A stretch of 64,000 bases of DNA from Sphingomonas sp. S-NIH.Pt15_0812 (GTDB taxonomy: Bacteria > Pseudomonadota > Alphaproteobacteria > Sphingomonadales > Sphingomonadaceae): assembly GCF_003951315.1 (NCBI RefSeq), contig NZ_QLJH01000005.1:139818-203817 (forward strand), written 5' to 3'. The notes beneath the pieces were generated by a model, which saw nothing but the letters and a program-made list of their open reading frames with translations, was not told the DNA's origin and ran no database searches. Position numbers and translations under genes: made by a program. This document shows positions 1 to 10,209 of this stretch, in pieces (the first letter of the stretch is position 1; every line of letters begins with the position of its first letter).

Positions 1-360
1 GTTGGCGAAGCGGCACATCTCGCCATGAAGCTCGCGATAGGTGACGCGGCGCGTCTCACCCGGCTCGTCGCCCTCCCAGATGATCGCGACCTGATCGCCG
101 CGCTCCGCCAGATGCCGGTCCAGGCAATTGGCGGAGACGTTGAGTTCGCCGTCCGCGAACCAGCGGATGCGGAAATCGGCCTCGTCGAAGGACGTGTCCT
201 TCACCTGATGGAACGGCGTGATCCAGTCCAGCGTGCGGTGCGCCTCGTCCCGCCAATAGCCCTCCGGATCGCGTGCCGCCTCGGCATAAAGCCGCTCATA
301 GCCGGCATGGTCGATCCGCGCGTCCTTCGCCGCGTCGCCGACAGGGTATAGGGGATCCAT
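1..360 (-). CDS. acs: Acetyl-CoA synthetase, N-terminal part (cut by window edge)
   Basis: The minus-strand frame opens at ATG 360 and runs off the left edge, giving 120 residues. It starts MDPLYPVGDAAKDARID and contains YWRDEAHRTLDWITPF, RIRWFADGELNVSANCLDRH and QVAIIWEGDEPGE, which match the N-terminal cap of acetate-CoA ligase (acetate + ATP + CoA to acetyl-CoA, cytoplasmic). The AMP-binding core lies outside the window, so activity cannot be judged. A plus-strand frame over the same bases is a codon shadow. The symbol rests on the N-terminal match only; a propionyl-CoA synthetase is a less likely alternative. Confidence 0.85.
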   Translation of the reverse strand, partial: MDPLYPVGDAAKDARIDHAGYERLYAEAARDPEGYWRDEAHRTLDWITPFHQVKDTSFDEADFRIRWFADGELNVSANCLDRHLAERGDQVAIIWEGDEPGETRRVTYRELHGEMCRFAN

Positions 361-459
361 CAATCATCTCTCCGGGGCCGTTGCCTCTGCACCGCGTTTA
401 TCGCGGCGGCGGGCGGATGAGTAGCCGGACCCGGAAATTTAAGGGACGTTAGGGATTTC

Positions 460-2532
460 TCATCGTCCGGGCCGATAGCGCAGCCCGATCCACAAGGTAC
501 GCGGAGTCGCGCGCTCGACCAGGTTCGCGCCGCTGATCCCCACCTCGACCCGCGCATCGGTGACATTCTCCGCCCGCAGCTCGACCGCCAGCGCCATCGT
601 CACCGGCAGGGCGAGATAGGCGTCGAGAGTCGTCGCGGGGGCCAGGCTCCGGCTGTTCTGGTCATCCTCGTACTGGCGCGACAGATGGCGCAAGGTCAGC
701 GCCGCCGACGCCCCGCCCCGGCGATAATCGACCGTGCCGGAAAGCTGATCACGCGGCGTCTGTGCCGGGCGCAACCCGTCCAGCGCCGCGCCGGCGCCGC
801 TTGCCCGGACGCGGGCGTCGACATGGCTCCACGACGCGCCGAGTCCGAACGCGCCCGGCTGCCAACGCGCATCCAGCTCCAACCCGCGCGACCGGACGGC
901 GTCGAGGTTGCGCCGCACCCGGTACACGCCATTCGCCGCAACGAAGCCCACCAGCGGGAAAGTGCCCGGCCCCGCGCCCGCCGTGACATTGGCGATCGCA
1001 TCGTCCAGCCGATTGTCGAAGACCGTCGCCGCCAACCGCAGCGACCGGTCCGGCGCGATCGTCACGCCCGCCTCCACGCCGCGCAGCGTCTCGGGAGAGA
1101 GGAGCGGGTTGGCGGCGGTCGCGTCCGGGCCGACCCGGAACGGCCGGTACAGTTCGTTGAGCGTCGGCAACCGCCAGCCCCGATAGGCCGCCGCACGCAC
1201 GGTCACGCCCTCGACCGCGCGCCAGGCCAGGCCGGCCCGCCCGGTCGCCTGATGCCCGGTGCGATCGGCGAATCGCAGGTTCGTCAGCGCCGGTCCCACG
1301 GCCAGCGGGCGCTCGCTCAGCCGGCCGTCACCGATCCGCCACCAGTCGATCCGGCCGCCCAGCGACAGGGTCAGCCGGCCAAGCTCGGCGCTGCCATCGG
1401 CGAACAGGCCGATGGTGCGATTGTCGCCACCCGCGACGCGCCGCCGGGTCGGTTGCCCCGCGACATAGGTATAATTCTCCTGTGTCCGCCCCGACACGTC
1501 GCGCCAGTCGGCGCCCAGCCGAAGCGCCAGCCCCTGCCCGACCGGCGGCGCCAGTTCGACCCGCGCCCCGAGCCCGGTGGCGGGCGTGTTATACTGGTCG
1601 AGCGTGCGGGTGGCCGTGGTGCGGGCGGCATCGACACTGGCGAAGCTGGAGGCGAAGCCGCGTGTCTGCAGATAGGTCAGCGCCGACCAGCCCCAGCGGC
1701 CGCGGCCGACCAGGCGCAGGCTGGCATCCGCCCCCTCCGACCGGTTGCCGGTGAAGGGCGTGCCCCGCTCCCGCCGATCGGTGAAGGCGGAGACATTGGC
1801 CTGAAGCTCGGTATCGGAGGCCAGCGCGATCACGCCGCGCACCGCGCCCGATCCTTGCGCATAGGGTGCGGAACGATCGATCGGACCACGCCGCTCCGCC
1901 ACGATCGGCACGAAGCCGTCGCCGCGCGCATAGGCCCCGGACAGGGTCAGATAGCCCCCCGGCCGAACCAGCGCCGCCGAGCCTTGCGCATCGACCGAGT
2001 CGCGGCTGCCATAGGCCAGGCGTCCGGTCATCGGGCCATCGGGCGTGGCACTGTCGAGCTCGACCGTGCCGGCCAGCGCGCCGGGCCCCTGATAGCCGCT
2101 GCCGCCGCCCCGCGTCACCCGGACGCGGCCGAGCCGGTCGGTGGCATAGGCCGGGAAGGCGACCCAGCCGCCGAACGGATCGCTCTGCGGCACGCCGTCG
2201 AGGATCAGCAGCGCCCGGCTCGCCGCATTGCCACCCAGGCCGCGCAGCGTGATGCCCTGGCTGGTCGGGTTGGCGCTGCGGCTGTCGGCGCGGCGGAACT
2301 GCTGCAAGCCGGCGACCTCGGCCAGCACGCTCTCCAGCCGGCCGGCGGCGTTGGCGGCGATGCGGTCGCGATCGATCTCGACCACGTCGAAGGCGCGGTC
2401 GCCCGGCGGATCGGACAGGCCGCGACCGGTGACCAGGATCGTTTCGCCCTCCCCCTCCGCGAGCGGCGCTTCCTGCGCGAACGCCGGAGTCGCGACCAGC
2501 AGCGCGGACAGGCGGACGGCGCGGCGGATCAT
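460..2532 (-). CDS. TonB-dependent outer membrane receptor (CirA/BtuB-like)
   Basis: 690 residues. A signal peptide (cleavage near AFA-QE, about residue 19) is followed by a TonB-box-like ETILVTG and a plug domain (ITLRGLGGNAASRALLILDG, then GPGALAGTVEL), then a beta-barrel ending in aromatic RYRPGR. It has no STN signalling extension, so it should be a plain transporter of an unidentified ligand. The frame stays open upstream to 3525, but those codons are the shadow of the next gene; ATG 2532 begins MIRRAVRLSALLVATPAFAQ. The start overlaps the stop of the transporter gene by four bases (ATGA), so the two form an operon and may handle the same substrate. Confidence 0.9.
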   Translation of the reverse strand: MIRRAVRLSALLVATPAFAQEAPLAEGEGETILVTGRGLSDPPGDRAFDVVEIDRDRIAANAAGRLESVLAEVAGLQQFRRADSRSANPTSQGITLRGLGGNAASRALLILDGVPQSDPFGGWVAFPAYATDRLGRVRVTRGGGSGYQGPGALAGTVELDSATPDGPMTGRLAYGSRDSVDAQGSAALVRPGGYLTLSGAYARGDGFVPIVAERRGPIDRSAPYAQGSGAVRGVIALASDTELQANVSAFTDRRERGTPFTGNRSEGADASLRLVGRGRWGWSALTYLQTRGFASSFASVDAARTTATRTLDQYNTPATGLGARVELAPPVGQGLALRLGADWRDVSGRTQENYTYVAGQPTRRRVAGGDNRTIGLFADGSAELGRLTLSLGGRIDWWRIGDGRLSERPLAVGPALTNLRFADRTGHQATGRAGLAWRAVEGVTVRAAAYRGWRLPTLNELYRPFRVGPDATAANPLLSPETLRGVEAGVTIAPDRSLRLAATVFDNRLDDAIANVTAGAGPGTFPLVGFVAANGVYRVRRNLDAVRSRGLELDARWQPGAFGLGASWSHVDARVRASGAGAALDGLRPAQTPRDQLSGTVDYRRGGASAALTLRHLSRQYEDDQNSRSLAPATTLDAYLALPVTMALAVELRAENVTDARVEVGISGANLVERATPRTLWIGLRYRPGR

Positions 2533-3506
2533 GCCTCCTGCCCCGCCGCCTGGTCGGCATAGCGCCGGGCGATGAAGGCGCAGGCGATCAGCTGAATCTG
2601 GTGGAACAGCATCACCGGCAGCAGCACGACGCCGACCTGCGCCGCCGGGAACAGCACGCCCGCCATCGGCACGCCCGACGCCAGGCTCTTCTTGGAGCCG
2701 CAGAATTGCAGGACGATCGCATCCTCGCGCGAGAGCCCCATCGCGCGGCCCAGCACCAACGTCACGCCCAGCACGACCGCGAGCAATGCGGTGCAGAGCA
2801 CTGCGATCACGCCCAGATCGGCCGGCGAGACGCGCGTCCACAGCCCTTCCACCACCGCCGCGCCGAACGCGCTGTACACGACGAGCAGGATCGAGCCGCG
2901 ATCGACGATCGTTAGCCACTGCTTGCGCCGCGCGACGAAGCCACCGATCCAGGGCCGCAGCAGATGGCCGGCGACGAACGGCACCAGCAATTGTAGCACG
3001 ATCGCCTCGACCGCGCCGGTCGAGATGCCGTGCCCGGCTCCCGCCCCCGGCATCAGCAACGCGACCAGGGCCGGGGTCAGGACGATGCCGAGCAGGTTGG
3101 AGAAGGATGCGCTGCACACCGCCGCCGCGACATTGCCGCGCGCGATCGCGGTGAAGGCGATCGACGACTGCACGGTCGAGGGCAGCAAGGTGAGGAACAA
3201 CAGTCCCGCCGCGATCGCGCTGTCGATGCCGGGCAGCGCGCGCAGGCCCAAGCCCAATATGGGGAACAGGCCGAAGCTGACCGCCAGCACCGTCAGATGC
3301 AGCCGCCAGTTGCGTGCCCCCTCCCAAATCGCGTCGCGCGACAGCTTGGCGCCGTGGAGGAAGAACAGGAGGACGATCCCGATATCCGCCGCCCAGGCGA
3401 CCATGGTCGCCATCCCGCCCCGCGCCGGCAGCAGCGTGGCGAGCAACACGGTGCCGAGCAGCATCAGGATGAACGGCTCGAACAGGGCAAGGAAACGACG
3501 GATCAC
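2529..3506 (-). CDS. Bile acid:sodium symporter-like (SBF-like) membrane transporter
   Basis: 325 residues, almost all hydrophobic, with about ten predicted membrane spans starting FILMLLGTVLLATLLPARGG. It has the family features FLHGAKLSRDAIWEG near residue 55 and FCGSKKSLASGVPMA near residue 268, which identify the SBF-like branch (YfeH type) of the BASS superfamily. Family members move organic anions with sodium; the substrate here is unknown. It is the first gene of a two-gene operon with the TonB receptor, overlapping by ATGA. This pairing suggests that one compound is carried across both membranes, which is inference. Confidence 0.85.
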   Translation of the reverse strand: MIRRFLALFEPFILMLLGTVLLATLLPARGGMATMVAWAADIGIVLLFFLHGAKLSRDAIWEGARNWRLHLTVLAVSFGLFPILGLGLRALPGIDSAIAAGLLFLTLLPSTVQSSIAFTAIARGNVAAAVCSASFSNLLGIVLTPALVALLMPGAGAGHGISTGAVEAIVLQLLVPFVAGHLLRPWIGGFVARRKQWLTIVDRGSILLVVYSAFGAAVVEGLWTRVSPADLGVIAVLCTALLAVVLGVTLVLGRAMGLSREDAIVLQFCGSKKSLASGVPMAGVLFPAAQVGVVLLPVMLFHQIQLIACAFIARRYADQAAGQEA

Positions 3507-3682
3507 GGGCCAGTCCTGACAGCAAGGGACGCGACGATGCGCGCCAGGGAGGGCGGTGGCGGGGTCCGGCTCAAGCTCGGGTCCGCCATCCTGGCGTCAT
3601 GGCGGTATGATCGCCGCATCGCAACACGGCACGTGCAATCATTGCCGCGCGAAAGGTCGACTTGGGTGGCGAAAGGCGTGGA

Positions 3683-4651
3683 TCAGCCGTCCGGCGACAG
3701 TCGCCAGCCGCCGGCGTCGCGGGTCGCGCGCATCCCACTGATCGCGGCGAGGCGCTGCACGCTGGTCGCCGCATCCGCATCGACCTTGAACGTCCCGCTG
3801 AACCGGCGCCGCCCGTCGCCAGGCGCCAGCCGCACCGGCTGTCCGATCGCGCGCGACAGGTCGCCCGCCACCTCGGCCAGCGCGACATCGCCATAGCTCA
3901 ACTGCCCGGTCCGCCAGCCGCCGATCGTCGTCCGGTCGACCCGCCGCACCGCACCGCGATCGTCGACGATGCGGATCGCCTGGCCCGCCTTCAGGATCAC
4001 GGCATCGTCATCCGGCTCGGTCCCGCCATCGGGATCGAAGGAGACCACGCCCTCGCGCACCGCCACCTCGATCACATTGTCATGGCGGCGGACGTTGAAG
4101 GCGGTGCCGATATCCTCGACGCTCGCCGCGCCGATCTGGAGGCGGAAGGGACGCGCCGGATCATGGACCACGTCGAAATACGCCTCGCCCTCGCCGAACG
4201 ACAGCGAGCGCGTGGCGCGATCGACCTTCAGCATGGTGCCACCGTTCATCGCCACACGCGTGCCGTCCGCCAGTCGCACCGATCGCGTCTGGCCTAGCGC
4301 CGTGGCGATCGTCAGCGGCGTGGCGGGCATATCAGGTCCGGACGGCCAGCTCGCGATGCCGATCACCCCGACCAGCGCCGCCGCCATCGCCGATCCCAGC
4401 CACCAGCGGCGGCTCGTGCTGACGGGTGGATTGTCGTTGGCGGCATCGGGTACGGCCGCCGCCACCGGCTCCGCGGCGAGCCCGGCTGTCGCCGCTTCCA
4501 GGTGGAGCGACACCTCGTCGAACAGGGCGGCATTGGCCGGGTCGGCCTCCAGCCAGTCGAGATGCCCCTCCCAGTCGTCGAAATCGGGCTCGTGCACCCG
4601 ACGCGCCCAGTCGAGCGCCTCTGCCATCCGCTCCGAAGCCGTCCCGCTCAT
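3683..4651 (-). CDS. FecR-family anti-sigma factor / sigma regulator
   Basis: 322 residues. The N-terminal cytoplasmic DUF4880-like part (ALDWARRVHEPDFDDWEGHL) is followed by one membrane span at about residues 83-101, then the periplasmic FecR domain (TRSVRLADGTRVAMNGGT, FGEGEAYFDVVHDPARPF, IEVAVREGVVSF) and a C-terminal STN-like tail (GTFKVDADAATSVQRLA). In the family this protein controls its partner ECF sigma factor on a signal from a TonB receptor. Its ATG overlaps the sigma gene stop (ATGA). No receptor with an STN extension is next to it, so the signalling partner is not evident. Confidence 0.92.
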   Translation of the reverse strand: MSGTASERMAEALDWARRVHEPDFDDWEGHLDWLEADPANAALFDEVSLHLEAATAGLAAEPVAAAVPDAANDNPPVSTSRRWWLGSAMAAALVGVIGIASWPSGPDMPATPLTIATALGQTRSVRLADGTRVAMNGGTMLKVDRATRSLSFGEGEAYFDVVHDPARPFRLQIGAASVEDIGTAFNVRRHDNVIEVAVREGVVSFDPDGGTEPDDDAVILKAGQAIRIVDDRGAVRRVDRTTIGGWRTGQLSYGDVALAEVAGDLSRAIGQPVRLAPGDGRRRFSGTFKVDADAATSVQRLAAISGMRATRDAGGWRLSPDG

Positions 4652-5172
4652 GCCCTACCCTCGGTCGACATGGCGGCTGTCCCATCGTCATGTTGCCACG
4701 CGGCGATGGCGCGATAGGCCTTCTGCAGATGCTTCTCCACCGCGCTGAGCGAGATGCCGAACTCGGCGGCGATGTCGCGCTGCGCCATGCCTTCGACACG
4801 GTGGCGGCGGAAGATGCGGTCGGTCCGCTCTCCCAGAGCCGCGAGCACCCGGTCGACCTGGTCCAGCCGCTCGCGCGCGATCAGATCGGCGAGCGCGGAC
4901 GGGGCCGCCACGTCTTCCGCGCCGTCACGGTGGTAATCGTCGTCGCGCGTCAACCGCCGCCGCGTCGCTCGGGCGCGGTCCAGCATCAGGTTGTGCGCCA
5001 TGCGCATCATATAGGATTCGGGCCGCTCGACCCCCTGCCCGCTGGTCGCCGCCAGCTTGAGCCACAAATCCTGGAGCAGATCCTCCGCCTCCTCGCTCGC
5101 GCCCCGTGCGCGAAGATAGCGGAGCAGCACGGGGCGCTGAGCCAGGAAGCTTTCGGCCAGGGGATGCGCCAT
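4648..5172 (-). CDS. ECF-type RNA polymerase sigma factor (FecI-like)
   Basis: 174 residues from ATG 5172. Region sigma-2 shows ASEEAEDLLQDLWLKL and PESYMMRMAHNLMLDRARA. Region sigma-4 shows RHRVEGMAQRDIAAEFGIS and LSAVEKHLQKAYRAI, a helix-turn-helix typical of FecI-like factors. The frame is open to 5337, but the extra 55 residues are Arg/Pro-rich and unlike the family, so the internal ATG (MAHPLAESFLAQRP) was chosen. It is the upstream gene of a translationally coupled pair with fecR. The target genes are unknown; the nearby TonB receptor at 460-2532 is a candidate but lacks a signalling domain. Confidence 0.9.
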   Translation of the reverse strand: MAHPLAESFLAQRPVLLRYLRARGASEEAEDLLQDLWLKLAATSGQGVERPESYMMRMAHNLMLDRARATRRRLTRDDDYHRDGAEDVAAPSALADLIARERLDQVDRVLAALGERTDRIFRRHRVEGMAQRDIAAEFGISLSAVEKHLQKAYRAIAAWQHDDGTAAMSTEGRA

Positions 5173-5443
5173 CGTCACCCGGTCGTCTTGGACCGGAAAG
5201 GATCGAAACGGAACATGGGTGCGGACACCAAGACGCCGCGCGGGCGAACGCCGGGACGGACGGCACGTCCGCAAATGGGGATCGATCCCGCCTGGTCTGC
5301 GCGCCCGAAGCGCGACGATGATCCCCATAGAAAACACGCTATTGCCCTGGCGGCGATGCCGATGCGTCGGATCGCTACTGGCATGACGCCGCCGCTTCGC
5401 CCGAACCGCACCCGATTTTCATCCATCTCGCCGGCTCGACCGA

Positions 5444-5746
5444 TTATTTCAGCAGCTTGGGGGCTTCGCGCTCGATCATCTCCTTCACCTTGCCGGCAAA
5501 CAGGCCCAGAAAGGCCGGCAGGTCGACTACCGCATGGACCTTGTCGGCGAAGACGGTGGCAGTGGAGGCGATGCTCTGGCCCATCGCGGTGACGGTGAAG
5601 TGCATCGTGTCGCCCTCCCAGCGATGCTGGACGACGCCGCCACCGGGAATCTTCTCGGTGATGCGCGAGATGCCGCCGTCCAGTCGCTGGCGCACGCCGT
5701 CCTTGCCCAGAGAATGGGGGATATCGATCGCAATCGGGGTGCCCAT
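5444..5746 (-). CDS. Polyhydroxyalkanoic acid system family protein
   Basis: 100 residues from ATG 5746: MGTPIAIDIPHSLGKDGVRQ at the N terminus, then RITEKIPGG, MHFTVTAMGQSIASTATV and LPAFLGLFAGKVKEMIE. The IPHSLGKDGVRQRL opening and the 90-100 residue length fit the small PHA-system (PHA_gran_rgn) family, whose precise role is not established. The open frame extends to 6091, but the upstream part is a shadow of the glyoxalase-like gene. It lies two bases downstream of that gene's stop codon, so the two are probably co-transcribed. Confidence 0.8.
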   Translation of the reverse strand: MGTPIAIDIPHSLGKDGVRQRLDGGISRITEKIPGGGVVQHRWEGDTMHFTVTAMGQSIASTATVFADKVHAVVDLPAFLGLFAGKVKEMIEREAPKLLK

Positions 5747-5748
5747 GG

Positions 5749-6171
5749 TCAGTCCTTCGCAAAGATCATCGAGTCGTCGGCGAATGCCTTGAACTCCAGC
5801 GCATTTCCACTGGGATCGTGGAAGAACATCGTCGATTGCTCGCCCGCCTCCCCGGCGAAGCGCGTATAGGGTTCGATGACGAAGCTTGTGTCCGCCGCGA
5901 CCAGCCGGTCGGCGAGCGCCCGCCAGTCGGCCGGGGCCAGCACCACGCCGAAATGCGGCACCGGCACCTGATGGCCGTCGACCGCATTCTCCACCGCCAC
6001 CGCGCGGGCGGCGGGGTCGAGATGCGCGACGATCTGGTGGCCGTAGAGATCGAAATCGATCCAGTGATCGCTGGACCGCCCCTCGGCGCAACCCAATGTT
6101 CCACCATAGAAAGCGCGCGCGGCGGCGAGGTCATGGACGGGAAAGGCGAGATGAAAGGGGCGAATCGTCAT
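5749..6171 (-). CDS. VOC-superfamily (glyoxalase/dioxygenase-like) protein
   Basis: 140 residues from ATG 6171 ([20 protein letters not shown]). It has paired beta-alpha-beta-beta-beta modules: [20 protein letters not shown] at the N terminus, then [20 protein letters not shown] and a C-terminal [15 protein letters not shown]. His7, a mid-protein His and the C-terminal Glu are possible metal ligands as in VOC enzymes. The substrate is unknown. The [10 protein letters not shown] ending is typical of VOC proteins annotated as glyoxalase-like. It is upstream of and nearly adjacent to the PHA-system gene, and divergent from lnt. Confidence 0.85.
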   Translation of the reverse strand: MTIRPFHLAFPVHDLAAARAFYGGTLGCAEGRSSDHWIDFDLYGHQIVAHLDPAARAVAVENAVDGHQVPVPHFGVVLAPADWRALADRLVAADTSFVIEPYTRFAGEAGEQSTMFFHDPSGNALEFKAFADDSMIFAKD

Positions 6172-6275
6172 GATCCAACAGGTAATGTGCGTTGGGCTTT
6201 TCGCCACCCCGGACTTGCTGGCGCCACGAAGCGGCGGCAAGGGCGAGCGGAGATGGCCCCGATCAGGACAATGAT

Positions 6276-7823
6276 GTGACCTTGCGCCCTTCCGCCCTGC
6301 TCCGCTCTCCGGGCCTGGGCTGCATCCTGCTCGGCGCACTCGCCGCCTGCGGCTTCGCACCGCTGGACTGGTGGCCGCTGTCGATCGCCTGTCTCGCCGC
6401 CTGGATGGCGATCGTCCACCGCGCGCCGGGCCTGCGCAGCGCGATGGCGCGGGGCTGGTTGTTCGGGCTGGGCCATTTCACCGTCAACAACAACTGGTTC
6501 CAGCACGCCTTCGACTTCCAGGACAAGATGCCGCCGGTGCTGGGCTATGTCGCCGCCGTCGCGCTGGCGCTGTACCTGGCGGTCTATCCGATGGCGGCGG
6601 CCGGCATCGCCTGGCGCGCGCGCGGGCGGGCGGGACCGGACTTCCCTTACGTGCTGGTCTTCGCCGCCGCCTGGATCGCGACGGAGTGGCTGCGCGCGGT
6701 GCTGTTCACCGGCTATGCCTGGAACCCGCTGGGCGTGCTCTGGGTGCCGGACCAGGCCATCGCCCATATCGCGTCGTGGATCGGCACCTATGCGCTGTCC
6801 GGCCTGACCATCGCCTTTGCCGGCATGGTGCTGCTGCTGTGGCGGCGGCGCTGGTGGACGGCTTCGCTCGCTTTGGCCGTGCCGCTGCTGCTGCAACCCT
6901 TCGGCTATCGGACCCGTCCCGCACCAACTGCGCCCGCTGCGCCGCGCGTGCGCGTCGTCCAGCCCAATATCGGCAACGAGGCGCGAGTGAACGCCGCCGA
7001 GCGTTCGCTGGAGACGCTGATCCGCCTGTCCGGCCGGCCCGGCCCCGCGCCCCGCCTGGTCGTCTGGCCGGAGGGGCTGGTGACCGACCTGCTGGAAAGC
7101 GGCTATCCCGATTACGTCTATGGCGACCGTCGCCCCTATGGCCTGCGCGCCCGGATCGCCGACACGCTCGGATCGCGCGACCTGCTGCTGACCAACGCGC
7201 CCCGCCTCACCTTCGACGATCGCGACCGGATCCTTGCCGCGGGCAACTCCGTGCTCGCGATCGGCCCGGACGCGGACATCCACGGCATCTATGACAAGGC
7301 GCATCTGGTGCCCTATGGCGAATATCTGCCCATGCCCTGGCTGCTCAAGCCGCTGGGCCTCGCCCGGCTGGTGCCCGGCGACATGGACTTCACCCCCGGC
7401 CCCGGCCCGCGCGCGATCGACTGGCCCGGTTTCGGTCCGGTCGGCATCCAGGTCTGCTACGAGATCATCTTCTCGGGCGAGGTGATCGACGAGGCGCATC
7501 GGCCGCGACTGATCTTCAACCCGTCGAACGACGCCTGGTTCGGCCGCTGGGGCCCGCCCCAGCATCTGGCGCAGGCGCGGATGCGCGCGATCGAGGAGGG
7601 GCTGCCGATCGTCCGCGCCACCCCCACCGGGATCAGTGCGATCATCGCCGCCGACGGAACGTTGCTCGCCACCGTACCGCACGAGACGGCGGGCGCGATC
7701 GAACTGCCGGTGCCGCCGGCCCTGCCGCCCACGCTCTTCTCGCGCGTCGGCAACGCAATGGCGGCGATCATCGCGGCGCTGTTCTTCGCCGCCGCGATTG
7801 CCATCCGCCGCCGCCGACGCTAG
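6276..7823 (+). CDS. lnt: Apolipoprotein N-acyltransferase
   Basis: 515 residues from GTG 6276, preceded by AGGA seven bases upstream. Lnt transfers a third acyl chain from phospholipid to the N-terminal cysteine of lipoproteins in the inner membrane. The N-terminal ~210 residues are a multi-span membrane region. The C-terminal carbon-nitrogen hydrolase domain carries the catalytic triad: Glu266 in VVWPEG, Lys341 in [16 protein letters not shown] and Cys394 in [11 protein letters not shown] late [10 protein letters not shown] motif and a final membrane span are also present. An earlier TTG/ATG-type start at 6192 would add 28 residues that do not resemble the family. The next gene, metK, starts 42 bases downstream. 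Confidence 0.93.
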   Translation: MTLRPSALLRSPGLGCILLGALAACGFAPLDWWPLSIACLAAWMAIVHRAPGLRSAMARGWLFGLGHFTVNNNWFQHAFDFQDKMPPVLGYVAAVALALYLAVYPMAAAGIAWRARGRAGPDFPYVLVFAAAWIATEWLRAVLFTGYAWNPLGVLWVPDQAIAHIASWIGTYALSGLTIAFAGMVLLLWRRRWWTASLALAVPLLLQPFGYRTRPAPTAPAAPRVRVVQPNIGNEARVNAAERSLETLIRLSGRPGPAPRLVVWPEGLVTDLLESGYPDYVYGDRRPYGLRARIADTLGSRDLLLTNAPRLTFDDRDRILAAGNSVLAIGPDADIHGIYDKAHLVPYGEYLPMPWLLKPLGLARLVPGDMDFTPGPGPRAIDWPGFGPVGIQVCYEIIFSGEVIDEAHRPRLIFNPSNDAWFGRWGPPQHLAQARMRAIEEGLPIVRATPTGISAIIAADGTLLATVPHETAGAIELPVPPALPPTLFSRVGNAMAAIIAALFFAAAIAIRRRRR

Positions 7824-7830
7824 GAGCGTC

Positions 7831-7850
7831 ATATAAAGCTATCTTTATAT
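7831..7850. promoter_or_regulatory. 20-bp palindrome before metK, SahR/SamR-type operator candidate
   Basis: ATATAAAGCT and ATCTTTATAT form a 20-bp inverted repeat with one mismatched pair, ending 15 bases before the metK ATG. ArsR-family methionine-cycle regulators (SahR/SamR) of Proteobacteria bind AT-rich palindromes at metK, metH and ahcY; from memory their sites look like this one. In such a GC-rich stretch the element stands out. It could also act as a short RNA hairpin. Confidence 0.6.
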
Positions 7851-7865
7851 CGTTATGAGGCCTTG

Positions 7866-9086
<1,221 letters not shown>

Positions 9087-9133
9087 TCGATCGGCCGCCT
9101 GCGGCCATTGTGCCCGGACGCCGGGACGACTAG

Positions 9134-9164
9134 CCTCCCCCATAACGATATGGGGGAGGTTTTT
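9134..9164 (+). terminator. Rho-independent terminator after metK, overlapping the next gene's SD
   Basis: Arms 9134-9144 (CCTCCCCCATA) and 9149-9159 (TATGGGGGAGG) pair perfectly over 11 bp with an ACGA loop, followed by TTTTT at 9160-9164. The right arm GGGGGAGG is also the only Shine-Dalgarno sequence for the ATG at 9166, six bases further on, so the hairpin would hide it when folded. Confidence 0.85.
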
Positions 9165-9165
9165 C

Positions 9166-10209
9166 ATGGCGATGATCCGGCGGGCCGGCTGGACGGCAGC
9201 GGCAGTGACGGCCCTGTGCCTGGCGACGTCCATGACGCAGGCCCGCGACCTGCCGGTGCCGCCCGGCAAGGGCTGGCAACATGCCGAGACCGGGCTGATC
9301 CTGCCGTCGACGCTGGACGGCATGGCCCGCACACGCCTGGCGGATTCGACGACGCTGGAACGCGACGTCACGATCAGCTTCGCCGATCCGACTCGCGCCA
9401 CCATCGCTACCCTCTTCCTCTATCGCCCCGCCATCGCCAGCGTCCCGCTCTGGTTCGACCGGGCGGAGGCGGCGATCGGCGCCAACGACATATTGGGCGA
9501 CACCGCACCCAACAGCGCCGATCCGGTCGCCTTCGCTCCACCGGGTAGCCGTAGCGGCTCGGCCTTGCGACGAGTCTATCATGCCAGCAAGGGGGCCTAT
9601 CCCGCGACCGGGCTCGCCATGCTGCCGATGGGGCCATGGCTGGTGGCGGTACGGCTCAGCCGCAAGGATGGCGACCTCGCGGCGCTGGACGCCGGGATGA
9701 CGCGGCTGATCTCGGCGATCCGCTGGCCCGCCGCCTTTCCCGACGCGCCCGCCGCTCTGCCGATCCGCGCCTGTGACGCGCCGGTGGCCTGGAAGAAGGC
9801 GAAGCTGCGCAAGTCCGACATGAACGAGGCGATCGGCGCATCATTCCTGGGATTGTTGAGCCAATCCGCCACCCGGCCAGCGGATCCCGGCCCGACCCGC
9901 TGGTGCCGCGACGACAGCAGCACGGTCGACTATGCCGTCTACCGCGCCGCCGGACAGACCGGCTATGTCGTGGCGCTGGGCGATGCGGGTCGCAGCGTCA
10001 GCGTCTCGCCCGCCTTCGCCACGATCCTGAAGCCCGAGGTCAAGGACCGGTTCACGGTGATGCTGGACGATGTCGACAGCAGCGCCAGCAGCTATGGCAC
10101 GTTCGATGGCCTGCCCCGGCCCGACCAGGTGGTCGACCGCGTGCTCCACGCCCAGCCCGACAGCCGCAATCAGGGAAAGCAGATCACGATCGGGGTGCCG
10201 AAGGGGTAA
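9166..10209 (+). CDS. Secreted hypothetical protein
   Basis: 347 residues with a signal peptide (RRAGWTAAAVTALCLATS, cleavage near TQA-RD). No family was recognised. The mature part opens PVPPGKGWQHAETGLILPST, has a run SFADPTRATIATLFLYRP, and two Cys (RACDAPVAW and TRWCRDDS) that could form a disulfide in the periplasm. Its start sits one base after the T-run of the metK terminator, so expression depends on read-through or on opening of the hairpin. The end overlaps the convergent PAP2 gene by 26 bases. Confidence 0.75.
   Translation: MAMIRRAGWTAAAVTALCLATSMTQARDLPVPPGKGWQHAETGLILPSTLDGMARTRLADSTTLERDVTISFADPTRATIATLFLYRPAIASVPLWFDRAEAAIGANDILGDTAPNSADPVAFAPPGSRSGSALRRVYHASKGAYPATGLAMLPMGPWLVAVRLSRKDGDLAALDAGMTRLISAIRWPAAFPDAPAALPIRACDAPVAWKKAKLRKSDMNEAIGASFLGLLSQSATRPADPGPTRWCRDDSSTVDYAVYRAAGQTGYVVALGDAGRSVSVSPAFATILKPEVKDRFTVMLDDVDSSASSYGTFDGLPRPDQVVDRVLHAQPDSRNQGKQITIGVPKG

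Noticed and set aside
685..2562. Long plus-strand reading frame opposite the TonB receptor
   Set aside because: Composition is rich in Arg/Pro/Gln with no family features; it mirrors the codon bias of the real minus-strand gene.
7824..7865. SAM riboswitch before metK
   Set aside because: Only 42 bases separate lnt and metK, and they hold a simple palindrome without the conserved cores of known SAM riboswitch classes.
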